Below, piece after piece: positions 1 to 8,305 of a stretch of DNA of 20,115 nucleotides. The notes below the pieces were generated by a model that saw only the letters and a program-made list of their open reading frames with translations, was not told the origin of the DNA and searched no databases. The number at the start of each line of letters is the position of its first letter. Positions within the stretch are counted from its first letter, which is position 1. The stretch is from CAZHGD01 sp964531735 (GTDB lineage: Bacteria > Armatimonadota > UBA10988): positions 1 to 20,115 of the forward strand of contig CAZHGD010000136.1 of assembly GCA_964531735.1 (NCBI GenBank). Reading direction: 5' to 3'. Position numbers and translations under genes: made by a program.

Positions 1-1
1 G

Positions 2-736
2 GCTGGCACGGCGGCCGCCGCGCTGGCGGCTCGACTGCGGTTGACCGCACACCTGGCCGACTGGTGCCGGCAGCGCGACCCGAGTGGCGCGCTGCTGGTC
101 GCACCGGAGAGCGCGGCCGTCCTGCTGGCCATTGCCGATCTGGCGCCGCAGCCGGACAGTGAGGTGGCCGGGCTGAACGCAGCGATTGGTTGGCTGCGCG
201 AGCAACGGCGGCGGCCCGACCGGGCCGACGTGGTCGAGTCGGCGGCGCTGCCCTGGCCGACGGCCGACGATGACCGGGCCCGGTGGGTGGCCGAGCAAAT
301 GGCGACAGTGGCCGTCTGGCAGCGGCTGCGCCAGGGCGACACTACGGCGGCCGCCGCCGTGGCGCGCGACTGGCGCCTGACCTCGTGGCCGGCGGCGCTG
401 GCGCTGGCGGTTGCTGGTGCGAGCACCAACGGCTTTGCCGCTGAGTGCACGAAGCGGCACTGGGCCGCCGCGCAGTTGCGCAATAGCTGGCGAGGCTGTG
501 GGCAGTCTGGTCCGCGGCGCGCCGGCGGTCACGAGGTCAGGCGGTGGCTGGCGGCCGAAGCCTGGTGGCAGGCCGAGGCGGGCGGTTGGGACCTGGTCCG
601 ACGGGTGGTCGGCGGCGCGACAGACTGGCGCGAGGCGCTGGCGCCGCCGGGGATCCTGACCACGGCCAGCACCGCGGACATGGGCCTGCCGACCGGTGGT
701 GTGCGACTATCAGGAAGTGCCGATGAGATGCCATAA
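2..736 (+). CDS. Unrecognised protein, C-terminal part (5' end outside window)
   Basis: The frame is open from base 2 with no stop, so the true start lies upstream; the TTG at 41 is probably internal. About 244 residues are visible, rich in Ala, Arg and Trp, with a helical, soluble look. I see no membrane segment and no motif I can name. Third codon positions are strongly GC-biased, as in the neighbours, which supports real coding. The stop at 734-736 lies inside the next gene, whose ATG at 723 overlaps it by 14 bases in another frame. This implies translational coupling with the Hsp70-like gene and a linked function. It could be a partner or substrate adaptor of that ATPase, but this is inference from position only. 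Confidence 0.65.
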   Translation, partial: AGTAAAALAARLRLTAHLADWCRQRDPSGALLVAPESAAVLLAIADLAPQPDSEVAGLNAAIGWLREQRRRPDRADVVESAALPWPTADDDRARWVAEQMATVAVWQRLRQGDTTAAAAVARDWRLTSWPAALALAVAGASTNGFAAECTKRHWAAAQLRNSWRGCGQSGPRRAGGHEVRRWLAAEAWWQAEAGGWDLVRRVVGGATDWREALAPPGILTTASTADMGLPTGGVRLSGSADEMP

Positions 737-3422
737 CTGTCAGGTGACGGTCGCGGACGACCTCTCGCCGGAGATACGCGAGCGCGCGGCGTTCTGCGCG
801 AACTGCGGCTATCCGTTGGCCAGGGCCAGCAGCGACGTCGGCCCGGCGACCACGCTACCGCTGCCCGATGGGGGCACGGCCACCATCGAGGTGACCATCC
901 ACAGTCGGGGTGACGGACTGCTCTACTACGCCATCAACCTGGCCGGCGACCTGCCCTTCCGGGCGCAGGACGGCGGCGCGCGCGGCAATCTGGGTCCGCG
1001 GCAGCAGCGGCACGTGGTGCTGGAGGTGCGCGCCGAGGACGTGCCCGCGGCCATCCACGAAGTCGGCGTCGAAGTCCACAGCTTGACGCGCCAGCCGGCA
1101 CAGGCGGGCGCGCGGCGCTCGGAGCCGGTCGAGGAGCTGTGGGAGCTGCAGGCGACGCATCGGCTGCGCGTCGAGCGGCTGACCGCGTGCCCGCTGTTGT
1201 TCACCGCCGAGCACCTGCTGTTCGGCAAGGAGGTGGACACCGTCAGCTTGCGCGTCATCAACTACGGCACTCTCGAGGCTAGTGGCACGCTCGACTGCTC
1301 CGATGGGTACGAGGTGGCGGTCAACGGTGGCGGCTTCGGGCTGCGGGCGGACCTGGTGGTGCCGCCGGTGGCCGATGGCCTGCCGGGGGTGGCACGCATC
1401 CACGTGCGCGCCATCGGCGACGCGGCCGACCAGGGCTGGTTGACCTACCGCTCGGGCGCCGGGCTGCCCGACCAGCGGCACGATGTCGAGCTGGAGCGAC
1501 TGCGGCCCAAGCCGGCCGAGGCACCGCCCTACCGCTACACCGTCGGCATCGACTTCGGCACCTCGAAGACCGCGGTGGCCTGGCTCGACAACTACGCCCT
1601 CGGTGGCCGCGTGCGGCTGGTGGAGTGGCCGACGGAGGTGGCCGACCAGGCCGACCGACGCTATCTGCCGTCGGCCGTGCTGTTCCTCGATGGCGAAGGT
1701 ACGGCGCTGTTCGGGCGCCGGGCCCTGACGATGAGCCACCGCAACGGCGTCGAAGTCCGGCTCAGAGAAGGTGGTCGGCAGCATGTCGACCGTGTCGGCT
1801 GGCTGTTCGTAGGCATGAAGATGCACCTGCTGAGCCAGGGCGCCACGGCGGAGGGACCAACGTCGCGCGAAGCCGCCGTCCGCTTCCTGCGCTACGTGCT
1901 GAGCCATCTGAAGAACGAACCGCTGGCGAACGGCCTCAAGCTCGATCTGAGCCAGACTCTGTTCGTGCTGACGCTGCCGGTGCTCGACGCCGGCCCGGAG
2001 CATGAGCGCCAGGCTGAGGAGACCCGCGCCGTGTTCCGCGACGCCGCGTCGGAGGTCGGGCTCGCCCTGGCGCCGACGCAGGTGCAGTGCCATGCCGAGC
2101 CGTTCTGTGCCGCGGTCGACCAGGCCCACGAGCTGCGTCGGCAGGCCATCGCGGTGGGTGCGGCACCTGACGCCGCCGAAGGTGAGTGGCTGCTGGTGTT
2201 CGACTGCGGTGCCGGCACCACCGACCTGAGTGTGGCCCGCGTGAAGTACGATGGCAAGAGCATCCGCTTCTTGCAGACCATTGCGCTGGGCTACCGCTGG
2301 GGCGGCGACGAGATCGACGACAGTCTCCGGCGGATGCTGATCAACGAGTGGGTCGCGCCGTTCGGGGCGGCGGCGCAGTCCACGCCGCGCTATCTGGAGG
2401 TGGCCGAGGGCGAACCGTCTCCCGAGCCGCCGGCCGAGGAGGCCAGTGGCTGGCAGGCGTACTTCCAGGAAGCGAAGTCGTTACGCTTCAAGGGCGGCCA
2501 GGTGGTGACCAACGCCGAGCTGCTCGGGTGCGTGTCGCACTTCAAAGAGAAGCACTTCACTGAGGCCGCCGTCGAAGAGCCGGGCGCTGGGCCGGTGACG
2601 CTGGCGGTGCCGGTGGCGAGCGAGTTGGGTGAAGGCGGCATCGGCGAGCTGGCTCGAGCCACCGAGGAGATCGACCTGCCGCAGTTCGCGGACCGCTTCG
2701 GACAGCAGTTCCGGATGGTACGCGACGACCAGACCGGCCCGCTGCAGAATGTCTGGCAGACACTGGTCGTGGACCAGTTGGCTGGTGACCGCATCCAGCA
2801 CGTGTTCCTGGTTGGTGGTGGCTCGCTGGTCAGCGGCTGTCGCGACTATGTGCTGAGCCAGCGGCCGGAATACGGTGAGCTGGCCGAGGTGGATCGCGCC
2901 TGGCGGCGGTTCCATGTGGCGCGCGGCGCGGCGCAGATGCTCAAGGTGCAGGTCGGCTCGCGGCTGCCGGAGGCGGCCACCGTCGAGGTGGGTACCTGGC
3001 GGGCCGACCAGGGGTACCAAGCCGATGAGGGCGCGCAGAGTCGGCAGATGCTGCCGGCGGGGACACCGGACGCCGAGCGCCAGCTCTCGGCGCCGGCCAG
3101 CATTCTGATGGTGGACGACCCCAGCACCTTGGTGGTGGCTCGGCTGCTGCTCGGGCGACGCGTGCTGGCGCAGCTACCGGTGTCGACCGAAGACGTCGCG
3201 CGAGCCCTCGAGCGGATCGGCGGCTGGTCGCGCGGCGATGCGTGGGATGGTTCGTGGGTGCCCGTTGACGCCCATGTGCAGTACCGGCCCGGGCAGCAAC
3301 TGGGACTGCTGGTGCACCTGGGCATTGACGAGGACGACGACGCTGCCGACCCCTCGGACCCGCCGGCTCCACAGGCGACCCCGCTGCTAGTGCCGGTCGA
3401 GCCGGTGAAGCTGCCGACGTAA
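723..3422 (+). CDS. Hsp70/DnaK-like ATPase with N-terminal zinc ribbon
   Basis: A protein of 899 residues. The ATG at 723 is chosen because AGGAAG lies about 6 bases upstream; an in-frame GTG at 696 is less well placed. Residues C3, C6, C25 and C28 form two CxxC knuckles, a zinc ribbon. Residues ~40-270 look like two beta-rich domains. The actin/Hsp70 ATPase fold follows, with phosphate-1 motif IDFGTSKTAV (D277), phosphate-2 motif DCGAGTTDLS (D494) and adenosine motif VGGGS (V697). The last ~150 residues are beta-rich and acidic near the end; they do not look like a standard DnaK substrate-binding domain and lack an EEVD-type tail. DnaK itself is ~610-640 residues and starts at the ATPase, so this is a divergent member. 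Its role is unknown; ATP-driven chaperone-like remodelling is the family expectation. It is coupled to the upstream gene and is 10 bases from the downstream membrane protein. Confidence 0.9.
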   Translation: MRCHNCQVTVADDLSPEIRERAAFCANCGYPLARASSDVGPATTLPLPDGGTATIEVTIHSRGDGLLYYAINLAGDLPFRAQDGGARGNLGPRQQRHVVLEVRAEDVPAAIHEVGVEVHSLTRQPAQAGARRSEPVEELWELQATHRLRVERLTACPLLFTAEHLLFGKEVDTVSLRVINYGTLEASGTLDCSDGYEVAVNGGGFGLRADLVVPPVADGLPGVARIHVRAIGDAADQGWLTYRSGAGLPDQRHDVELERLRPKPAEAPPYRYTVGIDFGTSKTAVAWLDNYALGGRVRLVEWPTEVADQADRRYLPSAVLFLDGEGTALFGRRALTMSHRNGVEVRLREGGRQHVDRVGWLFVGMKMHLLSQGATAEGPTSREAAVRFLRYVLSHLKNEPLANGLKLDLSQTLFVLTLPVLDAGPEHERQAEETRAVFRDAASEVGLALAPTQVQCHAEPFCAAVDQAHELRRQAIAVGAAPDAAEGEWLLVFDCGAGTTDLSVARVKYDGKSIRFLQTIALGYRWGGDEIDDSLRRMLINEWVAPFGAAAQSTPRYLEVAEGEPSPEPPAEEASGWQAYFQEAKSLRFKGGQVVTNAELLGCVSHFKEKHFTEAAVEEPGAGPVTLAVPVASELGEGGIGELARATEEIDLPQFADRFGQQFRMVRDDQTGPLQNVWQTLVVDQLAGDRIQHVFLVGGGSLVSGCRDYVLSQRPEYGELAEVDRAWRRFHVARGAAQMLKVQVGSRLPEAATVEVGTWRADQGYQADEGAQSRQMLPAGTPDAERQLSAPASILMVDDPSTLVVARLLLGRRVLAQLPVSTEDVARALERIGGWSRGDAWDGSWVPVDAHVQYRPGQQLGLLVHLGIDEDDDAADPSDPPAPQATPLLVPVEPVKLPT

Positions 3423-3432
3423 GGGGAGTGAC

Positions 3433-4851
3433 ATGCGCAACCTTGGGTGGTGTCTCGTGATCGTGACGGTGGCGGGCTCACTCTGGGCTCAAGGCCCTCA
3501 TGCGCCCGGGGCGCAGCCGCAGCCCACGCCGGGCGGGCCGGTGGCGCAGCCGCAGCCCACGCCGGGCGGGCCGGCCGCATCGACGGATGGCCAGGCCGGA
3601 CCAAAGGAGCCCGCGAAGGCGGCGGAACCGGCGAGCGCGGCCGCCGGACGGGCCGCGCAGATTGCCGAGCAGGTGAGCAAGGCCGTCGAGCCGCGGTTGC
3701 AGTCGGTCGAGCACGCCTTGGCCCAGATCGCCAACCTGCTGCGTCTGCTCATCGTGCTGGCCGTGGGCCTTGGCTTGTTGCTCGCCTGCCAGTTGTTCCG
3801 CGCCCCAGCGGGCACGGTCCACTCGGTGCCGGCCGCCGTCGCCGACGAACCGGCTGAGCGTCCGGCGCCGGCCACCGAGCAGACCCGAGGACGCTTGGGG
3901 TTGCTCGGGTCGCGGGGCGATCCCGACGCTGTTGAGAGGCTGACCACGGCCGTCCGCGAACTTCGCAGCGGACAGGAGAGCGCGCGCGGTGACGTGGCGG
4001 GCCTGGAGCGTCAGGTCGAGGGGCTGCGCCACCTGATCGCCAGCGGCCGCGAGCGCGCGACCGACCTCGACGCGTTGCCCGCCGAGGCCGCCGGCGCTGG
4101 GTCGGCGCCGGTCCGGTCCGGCGACCCGCTCGGATCCTCAACGGCGGACCGCGACGTCCGAGCGAGTGAGCCGACGCCGACCGAACGGCGCCAGCCCGCG
4201 GCGAGCTCAGACCCACGAGCGGCGCAGCAGACCGAGGCGTGGCAGATCACCCGCGACGCCACGAGCGCCGCGCCGCCACGGCCACAGCCGACGCCGCCGG
4301 CGCCCGAGGTGCAGGTGCCGGAGGGTGCCTTGAACGAGGAGACTCTGGACCGCGTGCTCAACCAGATCGCGGGCCTGGCCAGGGGCTCCGAGCCGTCGCC
4401 GGCCGTGGTTGCCATCGCCCTCCTGCAGAGCGTGCCCGCGCGGGTGCAGAGCATCCTGGACGAGGGCCAGGAGGCCGAGCTGACGCCCGGCCTGATGAGT
4501 GACCTGGACCGCGCGCTGTACGAGCCACTGCCCGCAGAGCGGCTGCCTGGCCTCGCCAATGCACCGGAGAGCACGCGGGCCAGGGTGGTCCACCACCTCG
4601 AACGGAAGCGAGGCAACTGCATCGCCGACCTGAGTCAGCGCCAACTGAAGCGGATCGTGGCCACGCCAGGCGACGCGCTGGTTCCTGACCGCATCGAGGA
4701 GCGCCGCGGGCGCGAGCGCAAGGCGACCGGCCGTCGCGAGCTGGACGGTAAGGTCGCCGCTGTGGCCCCTGGCGACGGCGGCTGGGTCCTCGCGGGCCGG
4801 GTCATCAAGACCGTCGCCGCGCAAGTCTACGAGTACCGGCCGGCGGAGTAG
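3433..4851 (+). CDS. Single-pass membrane protein with coiled coil, Hsp70-linked
   Basis: A protein of 472 residues. The start is well supported by AAGGGGAG four bases before the ATG; this site overlaps the stop of the Hsp70-like gene. Residues 1-20 resemble a signal peptide ending LWAQ. Next come a Pro/Gln repeat (residues ~27-47), an Ala/Glu-rich stretch, a predicted membrane helix at ~101-122, a heptad-like region at ~160-205, a long Pro/Ala/Thr-rich linker and a more conserved-looking C-terminal region from ~285. The last ~35 residues (DGKVAAVAPGDGGWVLAGRV then VIKTVAAQVYEY) recall the beta-wing tail of GrpE, the DnaK nucleotide-exchange factor; this resemblance is by eye only. Position and layout suggest a membrane-tethered partner of the Hsp70-like ATPase. 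I do not recognise a named family. Confidence 0.82.
   Translation: MRNLGWCLVIVTVAGSLWAQGPHAPGAQPQPTPGGPVAQPQPTPGGPAASTDGQAGPKEPAKAAEPASAAAGRAAQIAEQVSKAVEPRLQSVEHALAQIANLLRLLIVLAVGLGLLLACQLFRAPAGTVHSVPAAVADEPAERPAPATEQTRGRLGLLGSRGDPDAVERLTTAVRELRSGQESARGDVAGLERQVEGLRHLIASGRERATDLDALPAEAAGAGSAPVRSGDPLGSSTADRDVRASEPTPTERRQPAASSDPRAAQQTEAWQITRDATSAAPPRPQPTPPAPEVQVPEGALNEETLDRVLNQIAGLARGSEPSPAVVAIALLQSVPARVQSILDEGQEAELTPGLMSDLDRALYEPLPAERLPGLANAPESTRARVVHHLERKRGNCIADLSQRQLKRIVATPGDALVPDRIEERRGRERKATGRRELDGKVAAVAPGDGGWVLAGRVIKTVAAQVYEYRPAE
3511..3573 (+). repeat. 33-bp period tandem duplication in the coding region
   Basis: Bases 3511-3540 and 3544-3573 are identical 30-mers separated by GTG, giving a 33-base period that stays in frame. 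It encodes two copies of AQPQPTPGGP just after the signal-peptide-like segment of the membrane protein. This is a low-complexity Pro/Gln linker, probably expanded by slippage. Confidence 0.9.
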
Positions 4852-4871
4852 CCGGCGCAGCGCGGCCGGGC

Positions 4872-6206
4872 TTACGCGGCGATGCCGGCCGTGTGCAGCG
4901 CGGTCGAGAGCAGGCCGGTCACCTGGCGCAGCAGCGACGTGTCCGGCCCTTCCACCAGGATGCGCACCACGGCCTCGGTGCCGCTGTAGCGCAGGACCAT
5001 GCGGCCGTTGTCACGGAGCAGCGTCTGGGCCTGGTTGACTGCGTCGCAGACCGGCGGCAGCGACTCCAGCGGCGGCTTGCGATGCACGCGCAGGTTGGCC
5101 GTGAGTTGCGGCACGAGCGGTATGTCGGCGGCCAGATCGTGCAGGTCGCGGCCGCTGAGCGCCTTCAGCGAGAGCACGTGCAGCGCGGTCAGCAGCGCGT
5201 CATCGGTGTGCGACAGCCGGCGCAGGATGGTGTGGCCCGACGGCTCGCCGCCGAGATCGGCGTTGTGGCGACGCATCATGGTCCAGACGTTGCGGTCGCC
5301 CACCTCCGACCGGTGGAAGTTCAGCCCCCGGTCGCGCAGCCAATGCTCCAGGCCGATGTTCGACAGGATCGTGCCGACCACATGCCCGCCGTTCAGTTCG
5401 CCGCGGGCACCCAGGACGGCGGCGGTGAGGCCGAGAATGCGGTCGCCGCAGAGCAGCTCGCCGCGCTCGTCGATCAGCACCAGCCGGTCGCCGTCGCCGT
5501 CGTGGGCGAGACCCAGATTGGCGCTATGCTCGCGGGCCAGCGCCTGCACGGTCTCCGGGTGCAGCGAGCCACAGGCGTCGTTGATACGGGCGCCGTCGGG
5601 TTCGCAGCAGGTGGTGATCACTTCGGCGCCGAGCCGCGTCAGCGCGGCCGGCGTGGTGCCGGCGGTGGCTCCACGGGCGCAGTCGACCGCGATCTTCAGG
5701 CCGTGCAGGTCGACCCCCGCCGGCACGGTGCCGAGGGCGAAATCGACGTAGCGCTCGGCGGCGTCGGCCATGACCTGCAGCCGGCCGGGCGCGGCCGACG
5801 CCGGCCACGACCGAGCCATCGCCCGCTCGACGCGGGCTTCGAGGGCCTCGGTGACCTTCTCGCCGCGTGGCCCGAACAGCTTGAAGCCGTTCTCACCGGC
5901 GGGGTTGTGTGATGCCGACACCGCGATGCCGGCGGCGGCACCGTGGGCCGCCACGTACCAGGCCACCGCCGGCGTGGGCACCAGACCCAGGTCGACCACG
6001 TCGCAGCCGCCCTGGCGCAAGCCGTCGACGATGGCCGCCGACAGCCCGACGCCGCTGGGTCGCGAGTCGCGGCCGATGGCCACGGCGCCGCCCGGCGCCA
6101 TCTCGGCCGCCACGGCGCGGCCCAACTGCCAGGCGCCGGTCTCGTCCACCGGGTACTGCCCGGCCGTGCCGCGGATACCGTCGGTTCCAAACAAGCGGCG
6201 TGACAT
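4872..6206 (-). CDS. glmM: Phosphoglucosamine mutase
   Basis: GlmM interconverts glucosamine-6-phosphate and glucosamine-1-phosphate in the cytosol, on the way to UDP-GlcNAc for peptidoglycan and LPS. The 444-residue length is normal. Motifs are complete: FGTDGIRG at the N-terminus, the phospho-serine loop ASHNP (S99), the Mg2+ loop DGDGDR (236-241), the sugar-binding GGEPSGH (319-325) and the phosphate-binding RYSGTE (406-411). The frame stays open to a GTG at 6218, but the ATG at 6206 has AAAGGTGG about 9 bases upstream and begins MSRRLFGTDG, as family members do. The gene lies 18 bases downstream of the beta-helix gene on the same strand and is very probably co-transcribed with it. Its stop is convergent with the membrane-protein gene, 20 bases away. 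Confidence 0.96.
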   Translation of the reverse strand: MSRRLFGTDGIRGTAGQYPVDETGAWQLGRAVAAEMAPGGAVAIGRDSRPSGVGLSAAIVDGLRQGGCDVVDLGLVPTPAVAWYVAAHGAAAGIAVSASHNPAGENGFKLFGPRGEKVTEALEARVERAMARSWPASAAPGRLQVMADAAERYVDFALGTVPAGVDLHGLKIAVDCARGATAGTTPAALTRLGAEVITTCCEPDGARINDACGSLHPETVQALAREHSANLGLAHDGDGDRLVLIDERGELLCGDRILGLTAAVLGARGELNGGHVVGTILSNIGLEHWLRDRGLNFHRSEVGDRNVWTMMRRHNADLGGEPSGHTILRRLSHTDDALLTALHVLSLKALSGRDLHDLAADIPLVPQLTANLRVHRKPPLESLPPVCDAVNQAQTLLRDNGRMVLRYSGTEAVVRILVEGPDTSLLRQVTGLLSTALHTAGIAA

Positions 6207-6224
6207 CGCGAGCGCCACCTTTCC

Positions 6225-6911
6225 TCAGCCGCGTTGCAGCGGCGTGCGCACCACGGTGCCCGGTGCGAACCAGCCGACCGCGCTGGCCTGGGGCCAGAAG
6301 AAGCACTTCGGCCCGGCTACCGTGCCCGGATTCAGCACGACGTGACAGCCCGTCTGGCAGTCATCGCCGAGTATCGCGCCCAGCTTGCGCAGGCCGGTCG
6401 GCCAGCGTTGCCCGTCCACGTGCAGGACCACCGCGCCGTGGTCCAGACGGAGGTTGCTCAGGACGGTGCCCGCGCCCAGGTTGACCCGCCGGCCGAGCAC
6501 GCTGTCGCCCAAGTAGTTGAAGTGCGGTGCCTTCGCTCCGGGCCAGAGCACGGTGTGCTTCAGCTCGGTGCAGTGTCCCACCACGCAGCCGGGGCCGATC
6601 AGCACATTGCCGCGGAGGTAGGCGCCTTGGCGCAGGACGGCGCCGTCTTCAATCAGCGCCGGACCATGAATGGTCACGCCCGGCTCGATCTCGACCTCAC
6701 CGGCGAGGACCACATCGCCGTCGGCGAACACCCCGGCCGGAAGTGCTGGCACCCCCGCCCCGGCAACCCGCTCGGCGAGGTAGTCGCTCAGACCGGCCAG
6801 GGCCGACCAGACCGGCTGCCCCGCCGCGAACAGGCCCGCACCGGCCCAATCCGCCGCCACATCGAAGAACGCCTCACTGTGCAACGCGGGCGGTACCGTC
6901 GTCGACATCAT
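6225..6911 (-). CDS. Left-handed beta-helix sugar-nucleotide/acyltransferase-type protein
   Basis: A protein of 228 residues from tandem ATGs at 6911/6908, with GGAGAGG about 6 bases upstream; the frame is open further upstream but that part is not protein-like. An N-terminal ~60-residue helical cap is followed by hexapeptide-repeat turns (for example VEIEPGVTIHGPALIEDGAV, then VLIGPGCVVG and ILGDDCQTG), the left-handed parallel beta-helix of GlmU C-terminal and related acyl/nucleotidyltransferases. The conserved stretch with KAPHFNYLGDS and NLGAGTVLSNLRLDHG is typical of stand-alone proteins often labelled UDP-GlcNAc diphosphorylase-like. No nucleotidyltransferase Rossmann domain with a GxGTRM loop is present, so an acyltransferase or binding role is more likely than uridylylation. 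Adjacency to glmM supports UDP-GlcNAc or related sugar-nucleotide metabolism. Confidence 0.85.
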   Translation of the reverse strand: MMSTTVPPALHSEAFFDVAADWAGAGLFAAGQPVWSALAGLSDYLAERVAGAGVPALPAGVFADGDVVLAGEVEIEPGVTIHGPALIEDGAVLRQGAYLRGNVLIGPGCVVGHCTELKHTVLWPGAKAPHFNYLGDSVLGRRVNLGAGTVLSNLRLDHGAVVLHVDGQRWPTGLRKLGAILGDDCQTGCHVVLNPGTVAGPKCFFWPQASAVGWFAPGTVVRTPLQRG

Positions 6912-7031
6912 CGAGTCGCCTCTCCATCGGGTGGCATAGACGGCGCAGGTCCGGTCACGTTCCCACGCTCCGATGGACACCGGCACCCGAGAATTGTTGC
7001 ACCCACTGGTCACTTCGCCTTCGCTCCGCTC

Positions 7032-7061
7032 ATACTATCGGCAAGCGCAGACAAATGTCAA
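7032..7061 (-). promoter_or_regulatory. Sigma70-like promoter for the beta-helix gene and glmM
   Basis: On the minus strand TTGACA (7061-7056, perfect -35) is followed after 18 bases by TAGTAT (7037-7032, 4 of 6 matches to -10). Transcription would start near 7025, giving a ~115-base leader to the ATG at 6911. This is a low-GC island in an otherwise GC-rich window, which adds support. The rest of the divergent gap 6912-7170 shows no other clear signal. Confidence 0.5.
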
Positions 7062-7080
7062 GGGTACGAGCAAATGTCAA
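7052..7080 (-). repeat. Direct repeat of TTGACATTTG, 19 bases apart
   Basis: Two identical 10-mers, CAAATGTCAA on the + strand at 7052-7061 and 7071-7080, start 19 bases apart, about two helical turns. The promoter-proximal copy contains the -35 hexamer; the distal one has no matching -10. This fits an activator or repressor site overlapping and preceding the -35, or a duplicated promoter element. Confidence 0.6.
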
Positions 7081-7170
7081 AGGTGAACGGGTAGGTGGGT
7101 GGCGGTCGCGAAACCGGCGGGACCATCGGGGACTCAGAGAATCGCGTGGGGGATGAGGAGTAGTCAGGCC

Positions 7171-8298
7171 ATGCGAAGCTGTACCGAAGCGGCCCTCGAG
7201 CCGTTGCTCCGCGCGTCGTTGCCGACGGTGGAGCTGGGTCTGGCGCCGTTGCCGGGCGTGGCGCGGTTTGCCGAGGGCGAGACCGACACGCTCTGGGCGG
7301 CCGTCCGACTGATGCTGGCCTGGCGCGGTCTGGAAGCCGACTACTCCTGGCTGATGGGCGTCAGCGGCACGTCCTTCGCGCTGGCCTGGCGAGCGGACTG
7401 CCTGTGCTGTCCGAGCGTGCTGGCGGTCCACCGCGCCGACCCGTTCGAGCGGGTGGGCGCGGCGGTGGGCTGGCAGTTCCGGCGCTACGGCTCGCTGCCG
7501 TTCCTGAAGGCGCTGGAGGTGTTGCGCAAGCAACTGGCGCTGGACCGGCCGGTGCTGACTTCGGGACTGCTGGGCCAGACCGAGTGGAGCGCCGTGGTGG
7601 GCGTGGCCGCGCTGGTCTGGCAGCAGACGCCGTGGCACGACGAGGCGCCGGTGCCCAGCGTCAAGGTCACCGCCCGGACCCCTGAGGACAGCGACGACTC
7701 GTACACGACGGTCGAGGTGGCGCCGTGGTCGGGCTATCTGCCCGGCCGGCCGGTAGCGCGCCTGTGGCACAGCACGCCGTTGGTCTGGGTCGAAGGTCCG
7801 CGCGAGCGACTGCTCAGCACCGAGGTGCTCCAGCAATCGCTCACCACCGCGCGGGGCTACACCGAGACCGCCAGTCTGGGTGGCTACATCGTCGGGTCGG
7901 ACGCCTGGTCGGCCTGGTCGGCGCAGTTGCGCGCCGATGACGAGGTGGCGGCGTTGCCGCTGCTCGAGATCAGCCGGCAAGCCTGGAGCCAGGCGTTCAT
8001 CCTGAGTCGGCTGGCCGCGGCTCGGCGCACGGCCGTGAGCTTCCTGCTCGATGCGGGCGAGGCGCAGTTCTCACGTGCCATCGGGCGCCTGCTGGCGCTG
8101 GCGGCGCGCGAATACGAAGAGGTGGCTGACGCGCTGAGCGAGGCTCGGCAGCACTTCCCCGATGACGAGCTAGAGCGCCGCGAGGCGTACCGGCAGGCAG
8201 ACACCCGCGCCGCGGTGGCGGCCATCCTGGCCCGCTGCCAGCGGCGCGAGAAGACCGCCGGCAGCTACCTGGCGCGGGCGCTCGACCGACTCGGCTGA
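7171..8298 (+). CDS. Uncharacterised protein, possible BtrH/C39-like fold
   Basis: A protein of 375 residues. I chose ATG 7171 because GAGGAG lies at 7155-7160; GTG 7099 and ATG 7153 are in-frame alternatives. It is soluble with no signal peptide. The N-terminal part (LWAAVRLMLAWRGLEADYSW then LMGVSGTSFAL) resembles the pattern of BtrH-N or papain-like C39-type proteins, where an L-x-x-x-G segment is followed by a glycine-rich GxSGxAF turn. The catalytic Cys normally expected near the first helix is not evident: the matching stretch reads EGETDTLWAA. A cysteine cluster DCLCC follows near residue 75. The C-terminal ~120 residues are helical. Assignment to that fold is by eye and weak. The gene stands alone on this strand and is convergent with the next gene, 7 bases away. 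Confidence 0.75.
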   Translation: MRSCTEAALEPLLRASLPTVELGLAPLPGVARFAEGETDTLWAAVRLMLAWRGLEADYSWLMGVSGTSFALAWRADCLCCPSVLAVHRADPFERVGAAVGWQFRRYGSLPFLKALEVLRKQLALDRPVLTSGLLGQTEWSAVVGVAALVWQQTPWHDEAPVPSVKVTARTPEDSDDSYTTVEVAPWSGYLPGRPVARLWHSTPLVWVEGPRERLLSTEVLQQSLTTARGYTETASLGGYIVGSDAWSAWSAQLRADDEVAALPLLEISRQAWSQAFILSRLAAARRTAVSFLLDAGEAQFSRAIGRLLALAAREYEEVADALSEARQHFPDDELERREAYRQADTRAAVAAILARCQRREKTAGSYLARALDRLG

Positions 8299-8305
8299 GG
8301 CCGCC

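Noticed and set aside
855..2129. Minus-strand open frame of 424 codons
   Set aside because: Shadow of the Hsp70-like gene; no domain seen and typical antisense composition.
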